A stretch of DNA of 64,000 nucleotides from JADKAV01 sp963732355 (GCA_963732355.1 CAVSZD010000010.1:1-64000), one strand, 5' to 3'. Positions 53,892-63,472 are shown, numbered from the stretch's first letter. Notes: generated by a model from the sequence alone, not told the origin. A program made the numbers and translations.

Positions 53892-54716
53892 TCAGTAGGA
53901 GCAGTCCTTGGCCCCGCGAATCCACTGCAGACCGGTGTCAACGCTGGTCGGGGGTCCGGCGGTATTCGCTCCAGGACCCCAGTACTGGACGTTTGCCGCA
54001 CCGTTGGCAGCCACCCGCACTGAGTAGTGCGTGGTATTGCCGTAGGAATCCAGTGAGAAGGAAACGCCCCAAGCGCCGTCCGCCTTCTGCTCGGCTCCGA
54101 TGATGGAGGTGATGCTACCCACGGATCTGATGTCGGACCCTGAGGTGTTGGTCAGTCGGCAGTACCAGTGTGTCCCGTCCTCGAAGAACCCGTAGCGGAT
54201 CTCCACCGCACAATTCGGCCACCCAGCCGGGCAGTCCGTAACGGTTGAATTGGCGAAGTAGCCCTTGATTGCGTCAAATGCGGCCTGGCCGGTCCGGTCA
54301 GTCCCCGGGGCGGCGAACAGCGGCGCAGCGGGACCAGGCCCAGGGGCGGGACCAGGACCAGGCCCGGGCGGTGTGGGCGAGTTGCCAACCACCGTGGCGT
54401 TGAGGGTCTTGTTCTTGCCACCTACCTTGGCCTTGATCTTCGCCTTCGCGCCGCTCATCGCAGCCAGGGCCTGGGCGCTCAGCGGTTTGGTCCGCCAGGA
54501 CTTGCCCGAACGCTTGAGCGGGTAGCGAGTACCCGCCACGATCAATGCCGCCTTGGTTGGTCGTTTCCCGGGAATCTTGACCACGACCCGGTCGCCAGTG
54601 GTCACCGCTGTCGGCTTCGCGGCCAGCGTTTGAGCAGTGGCCGGCGAGGCGAGCAGCCCGAGCGTCAGGGCGGCGGCACAAAGGATGGTCAGTAGGGCTT
54701 TGGTCACGGCGCGCAT
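53892..54716 (-). CDS. Secreted protein of unknown function
   Basis: 274 residues from the ATG at 54716. Sec signal peptide (MRAVTKALLTILCAAALTLG, cleavage near ATA), an N-terminal beta-rich basic domain of about 85 residues (VVVKIPGKRPTKAALIVAGT), a Pro/Gly linker of PGPGPGPAPGPGP type, and a C-terminal domain with four cysteines (CPAGWPNC, WYCRLTN and the last residues KDCSY). The family is not recognised. The cysteine pattern suggests a disulfide-stabilised extracellular module. A longer in-frame start would put residues in front of the signal and was rejected. Confidence 0.75.
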   Translation of the reverse strand: MRAVTKALLTILCAAALTLGLLASPATAQTLAAKPTAVTTGDRVVVKIPGKRPTKAALIVAGTRYPLKRSGKSWRTKPLSAQALAAMSGAKAKIKAKVGGKNKTLNATVVGNSPTPPGPGPGPAPGPGPAAPLFAAPGTDRTGQAAFDAIKGYFANSTVTDCPAGWPNCAVEIRYGFFEDGTHWYCRLTNTSGSDIRSVGSITSIIGAEQKADGAWGVSFSLDSYGNTTHYSVRVAANGAANVQYWGPGANTAGPPTSVDTGLQWIRGAKDCSY

Positions 54717-54769
54717 GGGGGAAGGGTAGATCAATCCCGACGGTGTTGCTAGGGTGCTCGGCCGTTTCC

Positions 54770-55750
54770 TCAGTTACCCATGGCGATCAGACGGTCCACG
54801 TTGCCATGGACTTCGAGGCCGGATGAGGTGCCTTCGTCGTCGAGTAGAACCGTTCCATCGGCCGCGATGAGTTGCAGTCCGATCATTGAATCAAGGGTCT
54901 CCTCGACGCGCTTGTGCATCTGGGTGCGGATGGGGGCGTGCAGGAAGGCTCCACCCGGCCTGGTGGCCTTGATCCGCAGAACTGTCCCGTCCCTGCCCCG
55001 CACGGTGAGCCACACGTGCTCGTCGTCTATGCGCAGTTCCTGAACCTTGGCCCCCGTGTACGAAGCGAAGCGGTAGAGCTTGTCGTCGTGACGCAGCCCG
55101 ATCAGCAGCCCCTGGAAGCTGCCACGCAGCCACGGGATTGTCGCCACAGACGCCATCAGGCTCACCGAGGGGTCGGCGAAATGATTGGAGTGCATCCACA
55201 CGTAACCGTCGGGGAAGGCCTGGCCCCAGTCCTTCTCGATATAGCCGCGCCCACCTGTGAAATCCAGCGGCTGGCCGTCCAGAACAACCTGACCGGTCAG
55301 CCCGTGGCCGAAGGACACCACCCCGTGGTAGCACTCCATGAACGGCATCCAGGCGTACCAGCCCATGGCACCCGGCGAGCGCCAACTGACCGGCCACGGG
55401 TCCAGAGGCAACTCGAAGTCGACCCGGCCGGACAGGCCTGCATCGGGCAGGTCCAGCACAACCCCGCCGGTGGAGAATCGGTTGGGCCCGACTTGGACGG
55501 CGAACGTGTCAGTGTGGGCGGTGAACTCGGACATGGGGTAGGGCACGTACCAACTGCGGCCCGAGGCGCCGTCCAGGACCTGCACGAAGGCCTCATGGGG
55601 TCCGTCCGGTTCGGGGGCAAGGAACACCCCGGGGATCAGCGCAAGCCGGGCGTCCTGGGATGGATCCACGAGCTTGACGTACCAGCCCTCGAAGTACTTC
55701 GATTGTCGGCCGTTGCCGTGGTACCCGGCCGGTTTGAGGACTCTGCGCAC
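54770..55750 (-). CDS. Tocopherol-cyclase-like protein
   Basis: 326 residues. The FEGWYVKLVD motif near the N-terminus, the GYIEKDWGQAFPDGYVWMHS motif at about 195-214 and beta-sheet-rich spacing match the tocopherol cyclase family (Tocopherol_cycl). In plants and cyanobacteria this fold closes the chromanol ring of tocopherol; in actinobacteria, which generally lack tocopherol, it is a generic lipocalin-like hydrophobic-ligand domain of unknown function. No tocopherol pathway genes are in this window. It begins 118 bp from the palindrome at 55869. Confidence 0.8.
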   Translation of the reverse strand: MRRVLKPAGYHGNGRQSKYFEGWYVKLVDPSQDARLALIPGVFLAPEPDGPHEAFVQVLDGASGRSWYVPYPMSEFTAHTDTFAVQVGPNRFSTGGVVLDLPDAGLSGRVDFELPLDPWPVSWRSPGAMGWYAWMPFMECYHGVVSFGHGLTGQVVLDGQPLDFTGGRGYIEKDWGQAFPDGYVWMHSNHFADPSVSLMASVATIPWLRGSFQGLLIGLRHDDKLYRFASYTGAKVQELRIDDEHVWLTVRGRDGTVLRIKATRPGGAFLHAPIRTQMHKRVEETLDSMIGLQLIAADGTVLLDDEGTSSGLEVHGNVDRLIAMGN

Positions 55751-55868
55751 TGCTCAAGCCTGCCAGTGCCCCCGCAGTTGCGAAAGTCGGACCGCAGGCT
55801 GGGCGCGGGCGGGTTTGGGCTGGCTCGGTCACGCGGCTCGACTCGCGGACGGCCCGCATGTGGTCCTG

Positions 55869-55936
55869 GTTAGAGGTTGTGGTCCTCGTTAGCGAAACAA
55901 CGCGTGGATTCGCTAACCAACAGCACAACCTCTAAC
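55869..55936. repeat. 68-bp dispersed palindrome, copy D (core orientation 1 when arms are aligned)
   Basis: The reverse complement of this copy has the same arms as copies C1/C2 apart from one base in the right-hand spacer, but its 12-bp core reads TCCACGCGTTGT, the reverse complement of the C core. The outer pairing extends by GGTCCTG/CAGGACC to 55862-55943. It lies between the end of valS and the start of the tocopherol-cyclase-like gene. Confidence 0.95.
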
Positions 55937-55981
55937 CAGGACCGAACCGGCAGTGGGCCAGACCCGCCAAACCGCACCGGA

Positions 55982-58516
55982 TCAAGCCTGGTCGGCCAGT
56001 TCCGCGATGACTTCGAAGCCGTCCGCGGTATCGGTGCGCAGTTGGGTGTCCACGCCGCCGGCAGCTTCGAGGTCGGTCCGGGCCGCTTGGACCAGGGCGA
56101 TCTGGTCGGCCGGGGCCTTGACCACGCAGTGGGCCAACCGGGCGCGCATCGAGACCTTGTTGTCGCTCTTGACCTTGCGCATGGCCGACAGCACCTGACC
56201 GGCCACCGACAGGATCATGGGGTCGCCGCCGTCGGGGAGTTCCTCGGGTTGCGGCCAGGTGGCGACGTGAACGCTGCCCTGCTGCCACCACGACCAGACC
56301 TCCTCGGTGACGAACGGCAGGATCGGGGCGAACAGGCGCAGTTGCACCGAGAGCGCCCGCGCCAGCGCAGCCCCAGCCGACGCCGCTTGCTCCTCGCCGT
56401 GAGCGCCGTGTGCGCGCTCCTTGACCAACTCGATGTAGTCGTCGCAGAACGACCAGAAGAAGGACTCCGCCAATTCCAGTGCCCGGGCGTAGTTGTAGTC
56501 CTCGAAGGCCGCGGTGGCCTGGCTGACCACCTCGCGCAGGCCCGCCAGCATCGCCAGGTCCAGGGGTTCGGTGACCGGCGCATCGGGATCGCCTGCGAAC
56601 GAGAGGGCGAACTTCGAGGCGTTGAGGATCTTGATCGCCAACCGTCGTCCGACCTTCATCTGCGCCTCGTCGAAGGCGGTGTCGGTGCCCGGCCGGCCGC
56701 TCGCGGCCCAGTACCGAACCGCATCGGCGCCGTGCTGGTCGAGCAGTCCCATTGGGGTCACCACGTTGCCCTTGGACTTCGACATCTTCTTGCGGTCCGG
56801 GTCGAGGATCCAGCCACTGATGGCGGCATGTTTCCAGGGCAGGCAGTCGTCTTCCAGATGTGCGCGCACGACGCTGGAGAAGAGCCAGGTGCGGATGATC
56901 TCGTGAGCCTGCGGCCGAAGGTCCATCGGGTAGACCCGCTTCCACAGGTCCGCGTCGTACTCCCAGCCGCCCGCGATCTGCGGCGTGAGTGAACTCGTGG
57001 CCCAGGTGTCCATCACGTCGGGATCGGCCAGGAAGCCCCCGGCCTGACCCCGCTGGTCCTCGGTGTAACCGGCCGGGACCTGGTCGGAGGGGTCCACGGG
57101 CAGTTGCGACTCGTCGGGCACGAGCACCTGGCTGTAGTCCGGGTTGCCCTCGGAGTCCAGTGCGTACCAGACCGGGATCGGCACACCGAAGAACCGCTGG
57201 CGCGAGATCAACCAGTCGCCGTTCAGGCCCTCGACCCAAGTCCGGTAACGGACCTGCATGTGCGGCGGGTGCCAGTCCAGTTCGGTACCGCGAGCGATCA
57301 AGGCCGCCCGCAGGTCCTCGTCACGGCCGCCGTTGCGGATGTACCACTGCCGGGTGGTCACGATCTCGAGTGGCTTGTCGCCCTTCTCGAAGAACTTGAC
57401 CGGATGGGTGATCGGTTTCAGGTCCCCGACCAGGTCACCGGACTCGCGCAGAAGCTCGGCCATGCGCTCCTTGGCGGTGAACATCGTGGCCCCGGAGATC
57501 GCCTCGTACGCGGCACGGCCCTCGTCAGTGGTGATCCATTCTGGAACGCCGGGGATGACCCGGCCGTCCCACCCGACGATCGGTCTGGTGGGCAGTTGCA
57601 GTTCGCGCCACCAGGTCACGTCGGTGGTGTCACCGAACGTGCAGATCATGGCGATGCCGGATCCCTTCTCGGGGTCGGCGAGCTCATGGGCGACAACCGG
57701 GACCTCGACCCCGAACACCGGCGTGGTGACGGTCTGGCCGAACAGGGGTTGGTAGCGCTGGTCGTCGGGATGGGCGACAAGGGCCACGCAGGCGGCCAGC
57801 AACTCCGGCCGGGTGGTCTCGATGAACACGCGGTCATCGCCGTGGTGGAACCCAACCCGGTGGTAGGCCCCTGGCCGCTCACGATCCTCGAGCTCGGCCT
57901 GCGCGACCGCCGTGCGGAATGTGACGTCCCACAACGTCGGGGCCTCCGACTGGTAGGCCTCTCCACGAGCGAGGTTGCGCAGGAACGCCCGTTGCGAAAC
58001 CGCACGGGCCCGCTCGTCGATGGTCTGGTAGTTGTGCTCCCAGTCCACCGACAGCCCGAGGCGCCGCCACAGATCCTCGAAGACCTTCTCGTCCTCTTCA
58101 GTGAGTCGTTCGCACAGTTCGACGAAGTTGCGCCGCGAGACGGGGACCTGGTTCTTGGAACCGGTCTGCACCTCCAGGTCCGGGTCATAGTGAAGGGAGG
58201 GGTCGCAGCGCACGCCGAAGTAGTTCTGCACCCGCCGCTCGGTGGGCAGCCCGTTGTCGTCCCAACCCATCGGGTAGAACACCTCAAATCCACGCATGCG
58301 CTTGTAACGGGCGATGCAGTCGGTGTGGGTGTAGCTGAAGACGTGCCCGACGTGCAGAGAACCGCTGACGGTTGGCGGCGGGGTATCGATGCTGTAGATC
58401 TCGTCGCGGGTCCGCGTCCGGTCGAAGGTGTACAAGTGGCTGTCGTGCCACTGCGACGCCCATTTGCCATCGAGGCCGTCCACGCTGGGACGCTCGGGAA
58501 TCCGCGGGTTGTTCAT
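55982..58516 (-). CDS. valS: Valine--tRNA ligase
   Basis: 844 residues, a class I synthetase. The HIGH-type motif is in PPPTVSGSLHVGHVFSYTHT, the KMSKS loop in DRKKMSKSKGNVV, with an editing domain (WITTDEGRAAYE, ATMFTAKERMAELL) between. The DDNGLPTERRVQNYFGVRCD segment is typical of the actinobacterial form of ValS. It charges tRNA-Val and edits mischarged threonine. The ATG at 58516 starts MNNPRIPERPSVDGL. No T-box or other leader is apparent. Confidence 0.95.
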   Translation of the reverse strand: MNNPRIPERPSVDGLDGKWASQWHDSHLYTFDRTRTRDEIYSIDTPPPTVSGSLHVGHVFSYTHTDCIARYKRMRGFEVFYPMGWDDNGLPTERRVQNYFGVRCDPSLHYDPDLEVQTGSKNQVPVSRRNFVELCERLTEEDEKVFEDLWRRLGLSVDWEHNYQTIDERARAVSQRAFLRNLARGEAYQSEAPTLWDVTFRTAVAQAELEDRERPGAYHRVGFHHGDDRVFIETTRPELLAACVALVAHPDDQRYQPLFGQTVTTPVFGVEVPVVAHELADPEKGSGIAMICTFGDTTDVTWWRELQLPTRPIVGWDGRVIPGVPEWITTDEGRAAYEAISGATMFTAKERMAELLRESGDLVGDLKPITHPVKFFEKGDKPLEIVTTRQWYIRNGGRDEDLRAALIARGTELDWHPPHMQVRYRTWVEGLNGDWLISRQRFFGVPIPVWYALDSEGNPDYSQVLVPDESQLPVDPSDQVPAGYTEDQRGQAGGFLADPDVMDTWATSSLTPQIAGGWEYDADLWKRVYPMDLRPQAHEIIRTWLFSSVVRAHLEDDCLPWKHAAISGWILDPDRKKMSKSKGNVVTPMGLLDQHGADAVRYWAASGRPGTDTAFDEAQMKVGRRLAIKILNASKFALSFAGDPDAPVTEPLDLAMLAGLREVVSQATAAFEDYNYARALELAESFFWSFCDDYIELVKERAHGAHGEEQAASAGAALARALSVQLRLFAPILPFVTEEVWSWWQQGSVHVATWPQPEELPDGGDPMILSVAGQVLSAMRKVKSDNKVSMRARLAHCVVKAPADQIALVQAARTDLEAAGGVDTQLRTDTADGFEVIAELADQA

Positions 58517-58575
58517 AGTCCACGATTCTATTGCCGGTCCCCAGACGGGCTCCCGAGGTGGGGACGAGGCTGCTT

Positions 58576-60165
58576 CTACAACGTCGCGACGAAGACGTCC
58601 CAGGCGCCGTTGGTGTCCCCGGCGACGAGGTCGGGGTAGGTGGACACGAATGCCACGCGGGTGCTGTCCGGAGACCAGGCGGGGGCTTTCGCCTCGTAAT
58701 AGACCGATGAGGCGCAGTAGGTCTCGCCACTCTCCTCGTCGAACTCGTAGCTGCTGCATACGGTCCCGTGTGTCGGGTCCGCCAGCTGCGTGACTGCGCC
58801 GGTGACCAGGTTCTTGACCAACAGGGTCGACGGCCCGGTGCCGCTGGACACGAAGGCGACCTTCTGACCGTCCGGTGACCACACTGGGTCGTTGGCGGCC
58901 CACAGGCTCTGCTCGCCCGTGGAACCGGTCGAGACCCGCTGGCCAGTGGTTGTGTACACGTCGGCGGCCTCGTTGGTGTCAGTGGGCACAAGGGCGGCGC
59001 TGGTGGCGTAGGCGAGTGCGCCGGTGGGACTCCAGGTCGGCGGGCCCCACACGCCGTGGTCGGTCGTGGCCGCGGTGACCGACGCGCCTGTGTCGGTGGC
59101 CGTGAAAACGTCGTAGTTGCGGTCGTACAAGTAGGTGGCGGGGTTGAAGGTCTCAGAACCCGCGGTGAAAGCGATCCTGCCGTCAGCCGACCAGCGCGCC
59201 CCCTCGCTGCGATCCCCAGTGCCGGTCCGCGAGAGGGAACCGCCGACCAGGGTCTTGAGGTAGAGGTCACCTGAACCCACGGCGAGGTTGGTCGCCGTGG
59301 AGCGGAACAGCACCTTGGTATTGCCCGGCGACCACTGCGGGTCGTGGGCGGCCGCAGGAGAACCGGTCATGTTGGCGCCGGCCTGCGTCTGTGACACCCG
59401 CTGCGGGTTCGTCCCCGTGGCGGAGACCACATATACGTCCTTGTTGGTGTCGGTGTCGCCGATCACCAGTTTGATCGTCGTCGTGAATGCGATCCGGGCG
59501 CCGTCCGGCGACCAGGCCGGTTCGCCGCCCCAGTTGTAGATGTCGTCCATCCGGGTGTTGGGCACCCTGCTCACCACACCATCGCTCTGATGGGCCTTGT
59601 AGATGTAACACCAACTGTCGGCAGTGCCGTTGAGATTCGTGGCGCAGGAACTGAACGCCACGTACTGCCCGTCCGGGGACCAGGTCGGGCTCAGGGACTG
59701 CTTGTCCCCAGCGGTGCCAGCCGGGGTCCTGGACACCAGCGCAATGGATGAAGGGGCAGAGGTGACCGGGAACGGCTTCTCAGGCAGATCTGTCGTGTCA
59801 ACTGGCGGGACAGGCGGTTGTGGTGGCGCGGCGTACATGATCCGGACTCGGGCGCCCTTTCGCTTGGTAACCCTCACCTTGTTCGGGCGCGCCGTGGCCT
59901 TCCAGATGCCGTCCGAAAGGGTCAACTTTCGGGGGAGGACCCGGTACGTGCCGGGCTTGAGATGACGCACTGTGCGATTGCCGTGAGTCTTCACTGTCTT
60001 GCGAGACTTCTTGGGGCCTTTGAGCGCGATCGTGACCTTTGCTGCTTTCGGCACACCCTTGACAGTGAGCACGATCGTGCGTCCCGGCGGCGGGGCTTTG
60101 GCCACTGCTGGAGTGATCGGACTGACAAGCGCGAGCACTGCGATCGCGGCGATCCCACGCAACAT
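58576..60165 (-). CDS. Secreted TolB-like (WD40/PD40) beta-propeller protein
   Basis: 529 residues from an ATG at 60165. Sec signal peptide (MLRGIAAIAVLALVSPITP), an N-terminal basic beta-domain of about 95 residues (TIVLTVKGVPKAAKVTIALK, GTYRVLPRKLTLSDGIWKAT), then about six PD40 blades with the hallmark strand SPDGQYVAF, SPDGARIAF, WSPDGQKVAF and SPDSTRVAF. TolB-like propellers bind proteins. The N-terminal domain resembles that of the secreted protein at 53892 in basic, beta-rich composition only. Function unknown. Confidence 0.85.
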   Translation of the reverse strand: MLRGIAAIAVLALVSPITPAVAKAPPPGRTIVLTVKGVPKAAKVTIALKGPKKSRKTVKTHGNRTVRHLKPGTYRVLPRKLTLSDGIWKATARPNKVRVTKRKGARVRIMYAAPPQPPVPPVDTTDLPEKPFPVTSAPSSIALVSRTPAGTAGDKQSLSPTWSPDGQYVAFSSCATNLNGTADSWCYIYKAHQSDGVVSRVPNTRMDDIYNWGGEPAWSPDGARIAFTTTIKLVIGDTDTNKDVYVVSATGTNPQRVSQTQAGANMTGSPAAAHDPQWSPGNTKVLFRSTATNLAVGSGDLYLKTLVGGSLSRTGTGDRSEGARWSADGRIAFTAGSETFNPATYLYDRNYDVFTATDTGASVTAATTDHGVWGPPTWSPTGALAYATSAALVPTDTNEAADVYTTTGQRVSTGSTGEQSLWAANDPVWSPDGQKVAFVSSGTGPSTLLVKNLVTGAVTQLADPTHGTVCSSYEFDEESGETYCASSVYYEAKAPAWSPDSTRVAFVSTYPDLVAGDTNGAWDVFVATL

Positions 60166-60269
60166 GGCGTCCACCTCCCGTCCCCCTGGACGGCGGTCGC
60201 CTGACGCTGCTGCGGCACGCGACCGCATCTCAAGTCTACGCGCGAAAGGCCCCGGCGTACCCTGAGGCG

Positions 60270-61595
60270 GTGACCGCCGAACACCCCGCCGCTGAGTTCG
60301 AGGCGGTGCATCGGGCTCTGCTCGCGCGCTGGCCCGAGCACAAGATCGCCCCTGACCTCAGCCGCGAGCAGCGTCTCTGCGACCTGCTTGCCGACCCGCA
60401 ATTCACCTCATCGGTGATCCACATCGCCGGAACCAACGGCAAAACCAGCGCGGCCCGGATCATCGAGAGCCTCTTGCGGGCGATGGGTCTGCGGACCGGA
60501 CTGATGACCAGCCCGGCGCTGCGCGACCTCACCGAGCGGCTGGAGGTGGACGGCCAGCCGGTGTCCACCGAGCAGTTCGTGGAGGTCTATCGCCAGATTG
60601 AGCCGTACCTGCAGATGGTGGACGCCGAATCGGTGGCTGCCGGGGGTCCGCTCATGACGATGTTCGAAGTGATCACCGGCATGGGGTACGCCCTTTTCGC
60701 GGACGCACCCGTGGATGTGGCCGTCGTGGAGACCGGGATGGGCGGACGCTGGGACGCGACGAATGTCAACAAGGCTGACGTTGCGGTCATCACCCCGATC
60801 GGGATGGATCACACCGACTACCTTGGCGGCACCTTGGCGCAGATCGCCTCCGAGAAGGCGGGGATCATCAAGCCCGGCGCCACCGTAGCTCTGGCCCAAC
60901 AGGAGCCCGAGGCCCTTGCTGTGCTCATGCAGGCCGCCGACGACGCTGGAGCCCGCGTACTGCTTGCTGGGCTGGACTACGAATTGGTCGCACGCGGACT
61001 GGCCGTCGGGGGGCAGGTGGTCACGATCCGGGTTGCAGACCATGTCTATGAAGAGGTCTTCCTCTCACTGCATGGCCGGCATCAGGCGGACAACGCGGCG
61101 CTGGCGCTGGCGGCAGTCCATGCCTTCCTGGACCGGCTGCCCGAGCCTGAGATCGTGGCTGAAGCTCTGGGCTCGGTGCACTCGCCGGGCCGTCTGGAGG
61201 TCATCGGGCGCCACCCCCTCACGCTGGCCGACGCGGCCCACAACCCCCATGGGATGCATGCCACGGCGGTGGCAGTCGCGGAGTCGTTCCAGTTCAACCG
61301 GCTGGTGGCCGTCGTGGCGATCCTCGGTGACAAGGATGTCGACGCGATGCTGTCGTCACTGGCCGTGGTGGTCGACGAGATCGTGGTGACGCACAACGAC
61401 TCCCCGCGTTGCCTGCCCAGTGAGCAGTTGGCCGAGCTGGCTGGCCAGCACTGGGGTGCGGCCAACGTCCACGTCGTCGACGACTTCGCCTCGGCCATGG
61501 AGGAGGGCCGGCGGCTGGCCGGACCGGACGGGTGCGTCGTGGCGACCGGATCCGTGGTCACGGCCGGCATGGCCCGCAGCTGGGCCCGCTCATGA
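60270..61595 (+). CDS. folC: Bifunctional dihydrofolate synthase / folylpolyglutamate synthase
   Basis: 441 residues. The ATP-binding loop is HIAGTNGKTSAARII near residue 52, with the Mur-ligase-like motifs VVETGMGGRWDATN, PIGMDHTDYLGGTLAQIASE and ADAAHNPHGM. It adds glutamate to dihydropteroate and lengthens folate tails. The GTG start at 60270 gives the canonical N-terminus. The stop overlaps the DUF4233 gene (ATGA), a conserved actinobacterial arrangement. Confidence 0.95.
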   Translation: MTAEHPAAEFEAVHRALLARWPEHKIAPDLSREQRLCDLLADPQFTSSVIHIAGTNGKTSAARIIESLLRAMGLRTGLMTSPALRDLTERLEVDGQPVSTEQFVEVYRQIEPYLQMVDAESVAAGGPLMTMFEVITGMGYALFADAPVDVAVVETGMGGRWDATNVNKADVAVITPIGMDHTDYLGGTLAQIASEKAGIIKPGATVALAQQEPEALAVLMQAADDAGARVLLAGLDYELVARGLAVGGQVVTIRVADHVYEEVFLSLHGRHQADNAALALAAVHAFLDRLPEPEIVAEALGSVHSPGRLEVIGRHPLTLADAAHNPHGMHATAVAVAESFQFNRLVAVVAILGDKDVDAMLSSLAVVVDEIVVTHNDSPRCLPSEQLAELAGQHWGAANVHVVDDFASAMEEGRRLAGPDGCVVATGSVVTAGMARSWARS

Positions 61596-61909
61596 GGGTG
61601 ATCGGTTCGGCCACCCTGATCTTCCAGGCGGTGGTTTTCGCCCTGGCGATCCCCGTCGCAGCAGCCCTGCGGCCCGGCTTCGGCGGCTGGGTGGCGGGCG
61701 TGCTGCTGGTCCTGTCGATCATCGGCGCGGCAACCGCTCGCCGCGGAGACATCATCGTGGGCACGACAGTCCAGGTCATCAGCGTGCTGGCCAGTTTCTT
61801 CACCCCGATCGCCATCCCTTTGGCCTTGATCTTCGCAGGGCTGTGGGCGACCGCGGTCTACTACGGACGCAAGGCCGATGCCGCGGACGCGGCCCGTGCG
61901 CAGGGCTGA
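61592..61909 (+). CDS. DUF4233 membrane protein
   Basis: 105 residues with about four predicted membrane helices (ATLIFQAVVFALAIPVAAAL, WVAGVLLVLSIIGAATARRG and others). It matches the DUF4233 family that almost always follows folC in actinobacteria, here with a 4-bp overlap. Function unknown. Followed 23 bp later by ndk. Confidence 0.88.
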   Translation: MRVIGSATLIFQAVVFALAIPVAAALRPGFGGWVAGVLLVLSIIGAATARRGDIIVGTTVQVISVLASFFTPIAIPLALIFAGLWATAVYYGRKADAADAARAQG

Positions 61910-61932
61910 AACCCCGCCTTTACCCTTGACCT

Positions 61933-62343
61933 ATGGCCATCGAACGAACCCTGATCCTTGTCAAGCCCGACGGCGTCGAGCGCAGCCTCGTCGGTGAGGT
62001 GCTGTCCCGCATCGAGCGCAAGGGGTTCACCTTGGTGGCCCTCGAACTGCGCACCCTCGATGTGGAAACCGCCCGCTCCCACTACGGCGAGCACGAGGGC
62101 AAGCCCTTCTTCGCCGACCTCGTTGACTTCATCACCTCCGGGCCACTGGTGGCTGGCGTGATCGAGGGGGAGGAAGCGATCGTTGCTTGGCGCACGATGA
62201 TGGGCGCCACCAAGCCCGTCGAGGCGACTCCCGGCTCGATCCGGGCCGACCTCGCCACCGAGATGGGTCGCAACATCGTGCACGGCTCCGACTCCCCGCA
62301 GTCGGCCGCACGCGAGATCGCTCTGTTCTTCCCCGCGCTGTAA
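61933..62343 (+). CDS. ndk: Nucleoside diphosphate kinase
   Basis: 136 residues. Catalytic histidine H117 in RNIVHGSDSPQSA, phosphate-binding LILVKPDGVERSLVG at the N-terminus and RADLATEMG before the active site. It transfers the gamma phosphate from ATP to nucleoside diphosphates through a phosphohistidine. It shares orientation with folC and DUF4233 and probably their transcript. Confidence 0.97.
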   Translation: MAIERTLILVKPDGVERSLVGEVLSRIERKGFTLVALELRTLDVETARSHYGEHEGKPFFADLVDFITSGPLVAGVIEGEEAIVAWRTMMGATKPVEATPGSIRADLATEMGRNIVHGSDSPQSAAREIALFFPAL

Positions 62344-62421
62344 GCACGCCAGTTGCAGCAAACCCCACCCGCGTCGTCGTGGGGTCTACGTACGATGAAG
62401 CGCACATCGGTGGGAGGTTGA

Positions 62422-63468
62422 ATGGCACTGCTGGCGGATTCACGCCCGCGGCCCCGTCTGGGTCTGGGACGCGAACTTGCCATCGACCTCGGCACTTCTC
62501 GCACCCGTATCTACACCCGAGGCGCCGGCGTTGTCCTGGATGAACCCTCCGTCGTGGCGATCCGTGAGGGGGAGGTCGTGGCGGTGGGGGAGCAGGCCAA
62601 GCAGATGCTCGGCCGGGCACCCGAGCAGATCGAGGTGATCGAACCCCTTGATCACGGGGTCATCCGTCACTACGACGCCACGGAGCGGATGCTGCGCTAC
62701 TTCGTGCAGAGCGCCCACGGCCGGTCCTTGATCAGCCGACCACGCTTGGTGATCAACGTCCCGTCGCATCTCACCGGGGTCGAGCAGCGTGCGGTACGCG
62801 ACGCCGCCTACGCCGCTGGTGCCCGCCAGGTGTTCCTGTTGCCCACAGCCCTGGCGGCTGCCATCGGGGCCGAGGTGCCGATCCACGAGACCAAAGGCCA
62901 CTTCGTCATGTCCATGGGGGCCGGCTGCACGGAGATCGCGGTGGTGGCGCTGGGCGGGATCGTCTCCGGCGCCAGTCTGCGTCAAGGTGGACGTGACCTC
63001 GATCAGGGCATCATCGACTACCTCGCTGAGCACTTCGACATGCGCATCGGGGAGGTCAGCGCCGAGCAGGTCAAGATCCAGCTGGGTTCGGCCGTGCCCA
63101 TCGAAGCCATGCCTGCGATGGCCGTCCACGGGCAGGACACCCGCACCGGTCTGCCCAAGGAGATCGAACTCTCGGCCGCACATGTGCGCAAGGCCTTGCA
63201 ACGGCCCATCGAGGAGATGCTGTCAGCGGTGCGCAGGGTTCTTGACGCGACCGCCCCGGAGGTTGCAGGTGATCTGGTGGGGAACGGGCTGGTGATCACC
63301 GGGGGAGCGGCGCTGTTGCAGGGGCTACCGGAGCGACTCGAACACGACCTCGGCCTTCCAGTGCGCCGCGCGGCGCAGGCGGACCTGTGTGTGGTGGACG
63401 GGGTGGGCCGATGCGCGGAGAACATCAACCGTGTCCGGCGTCTGCTGCTCATCGAACCCGCCTTCTGA
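62422..63468 (+). CDS. mreB: Rod shape-determining protein MreB (actin homologue)
   Basis: 348 residues with the actin-type ATPase motifs: phosphate 1 ELAIDLGTSRTRIYTRG, phosphate 2 MSMGAGCTEIAVVALGGI, and adenosine GNGLVITGGAALLQGLPERL. A helix of the form QAVEQR in other MreB proteins reads VEQRAVRDAAYAAGARQVFL here. It organises lateral cell-wall synthesis; its presence points to a rod-shaped cell or, as in Streptomyces, to a role in spore wall. Followed 4 bp later by mreC. Confidence 0.95.
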   Translation: MALLADSRPRPRLGLGRELAIDLGTSRTRIYTRGAGVVLDEPSVVAIREGEVVAVGEQAKQMLGRAPEQIEVIEPLDHGVIRHYDATERMLRYFVQSAHGRSLISRPRLVINVPSHLTGVEQRAVRDAAYAAGARQVFLLPTALAAAIGAEVPIHETKGHFVMSMGAGCTEIAVVALGGIVSGASLRQGGRDLDQGIIDYLAEHFDMRIGEVSAEQVKIQLGSAVPIEAMPAMAVHGQDTRTGLPKEIELSAAHVRKALQRPIEEMLSAVRRVLDATAPEVAGDLVGNGLVITGGAALLQGLPERLEHDLGLPVRRAAQADLCVVDGVGRCAENINRVRRLLLIEPAF

Positions 63469-63472
63469 GCCC

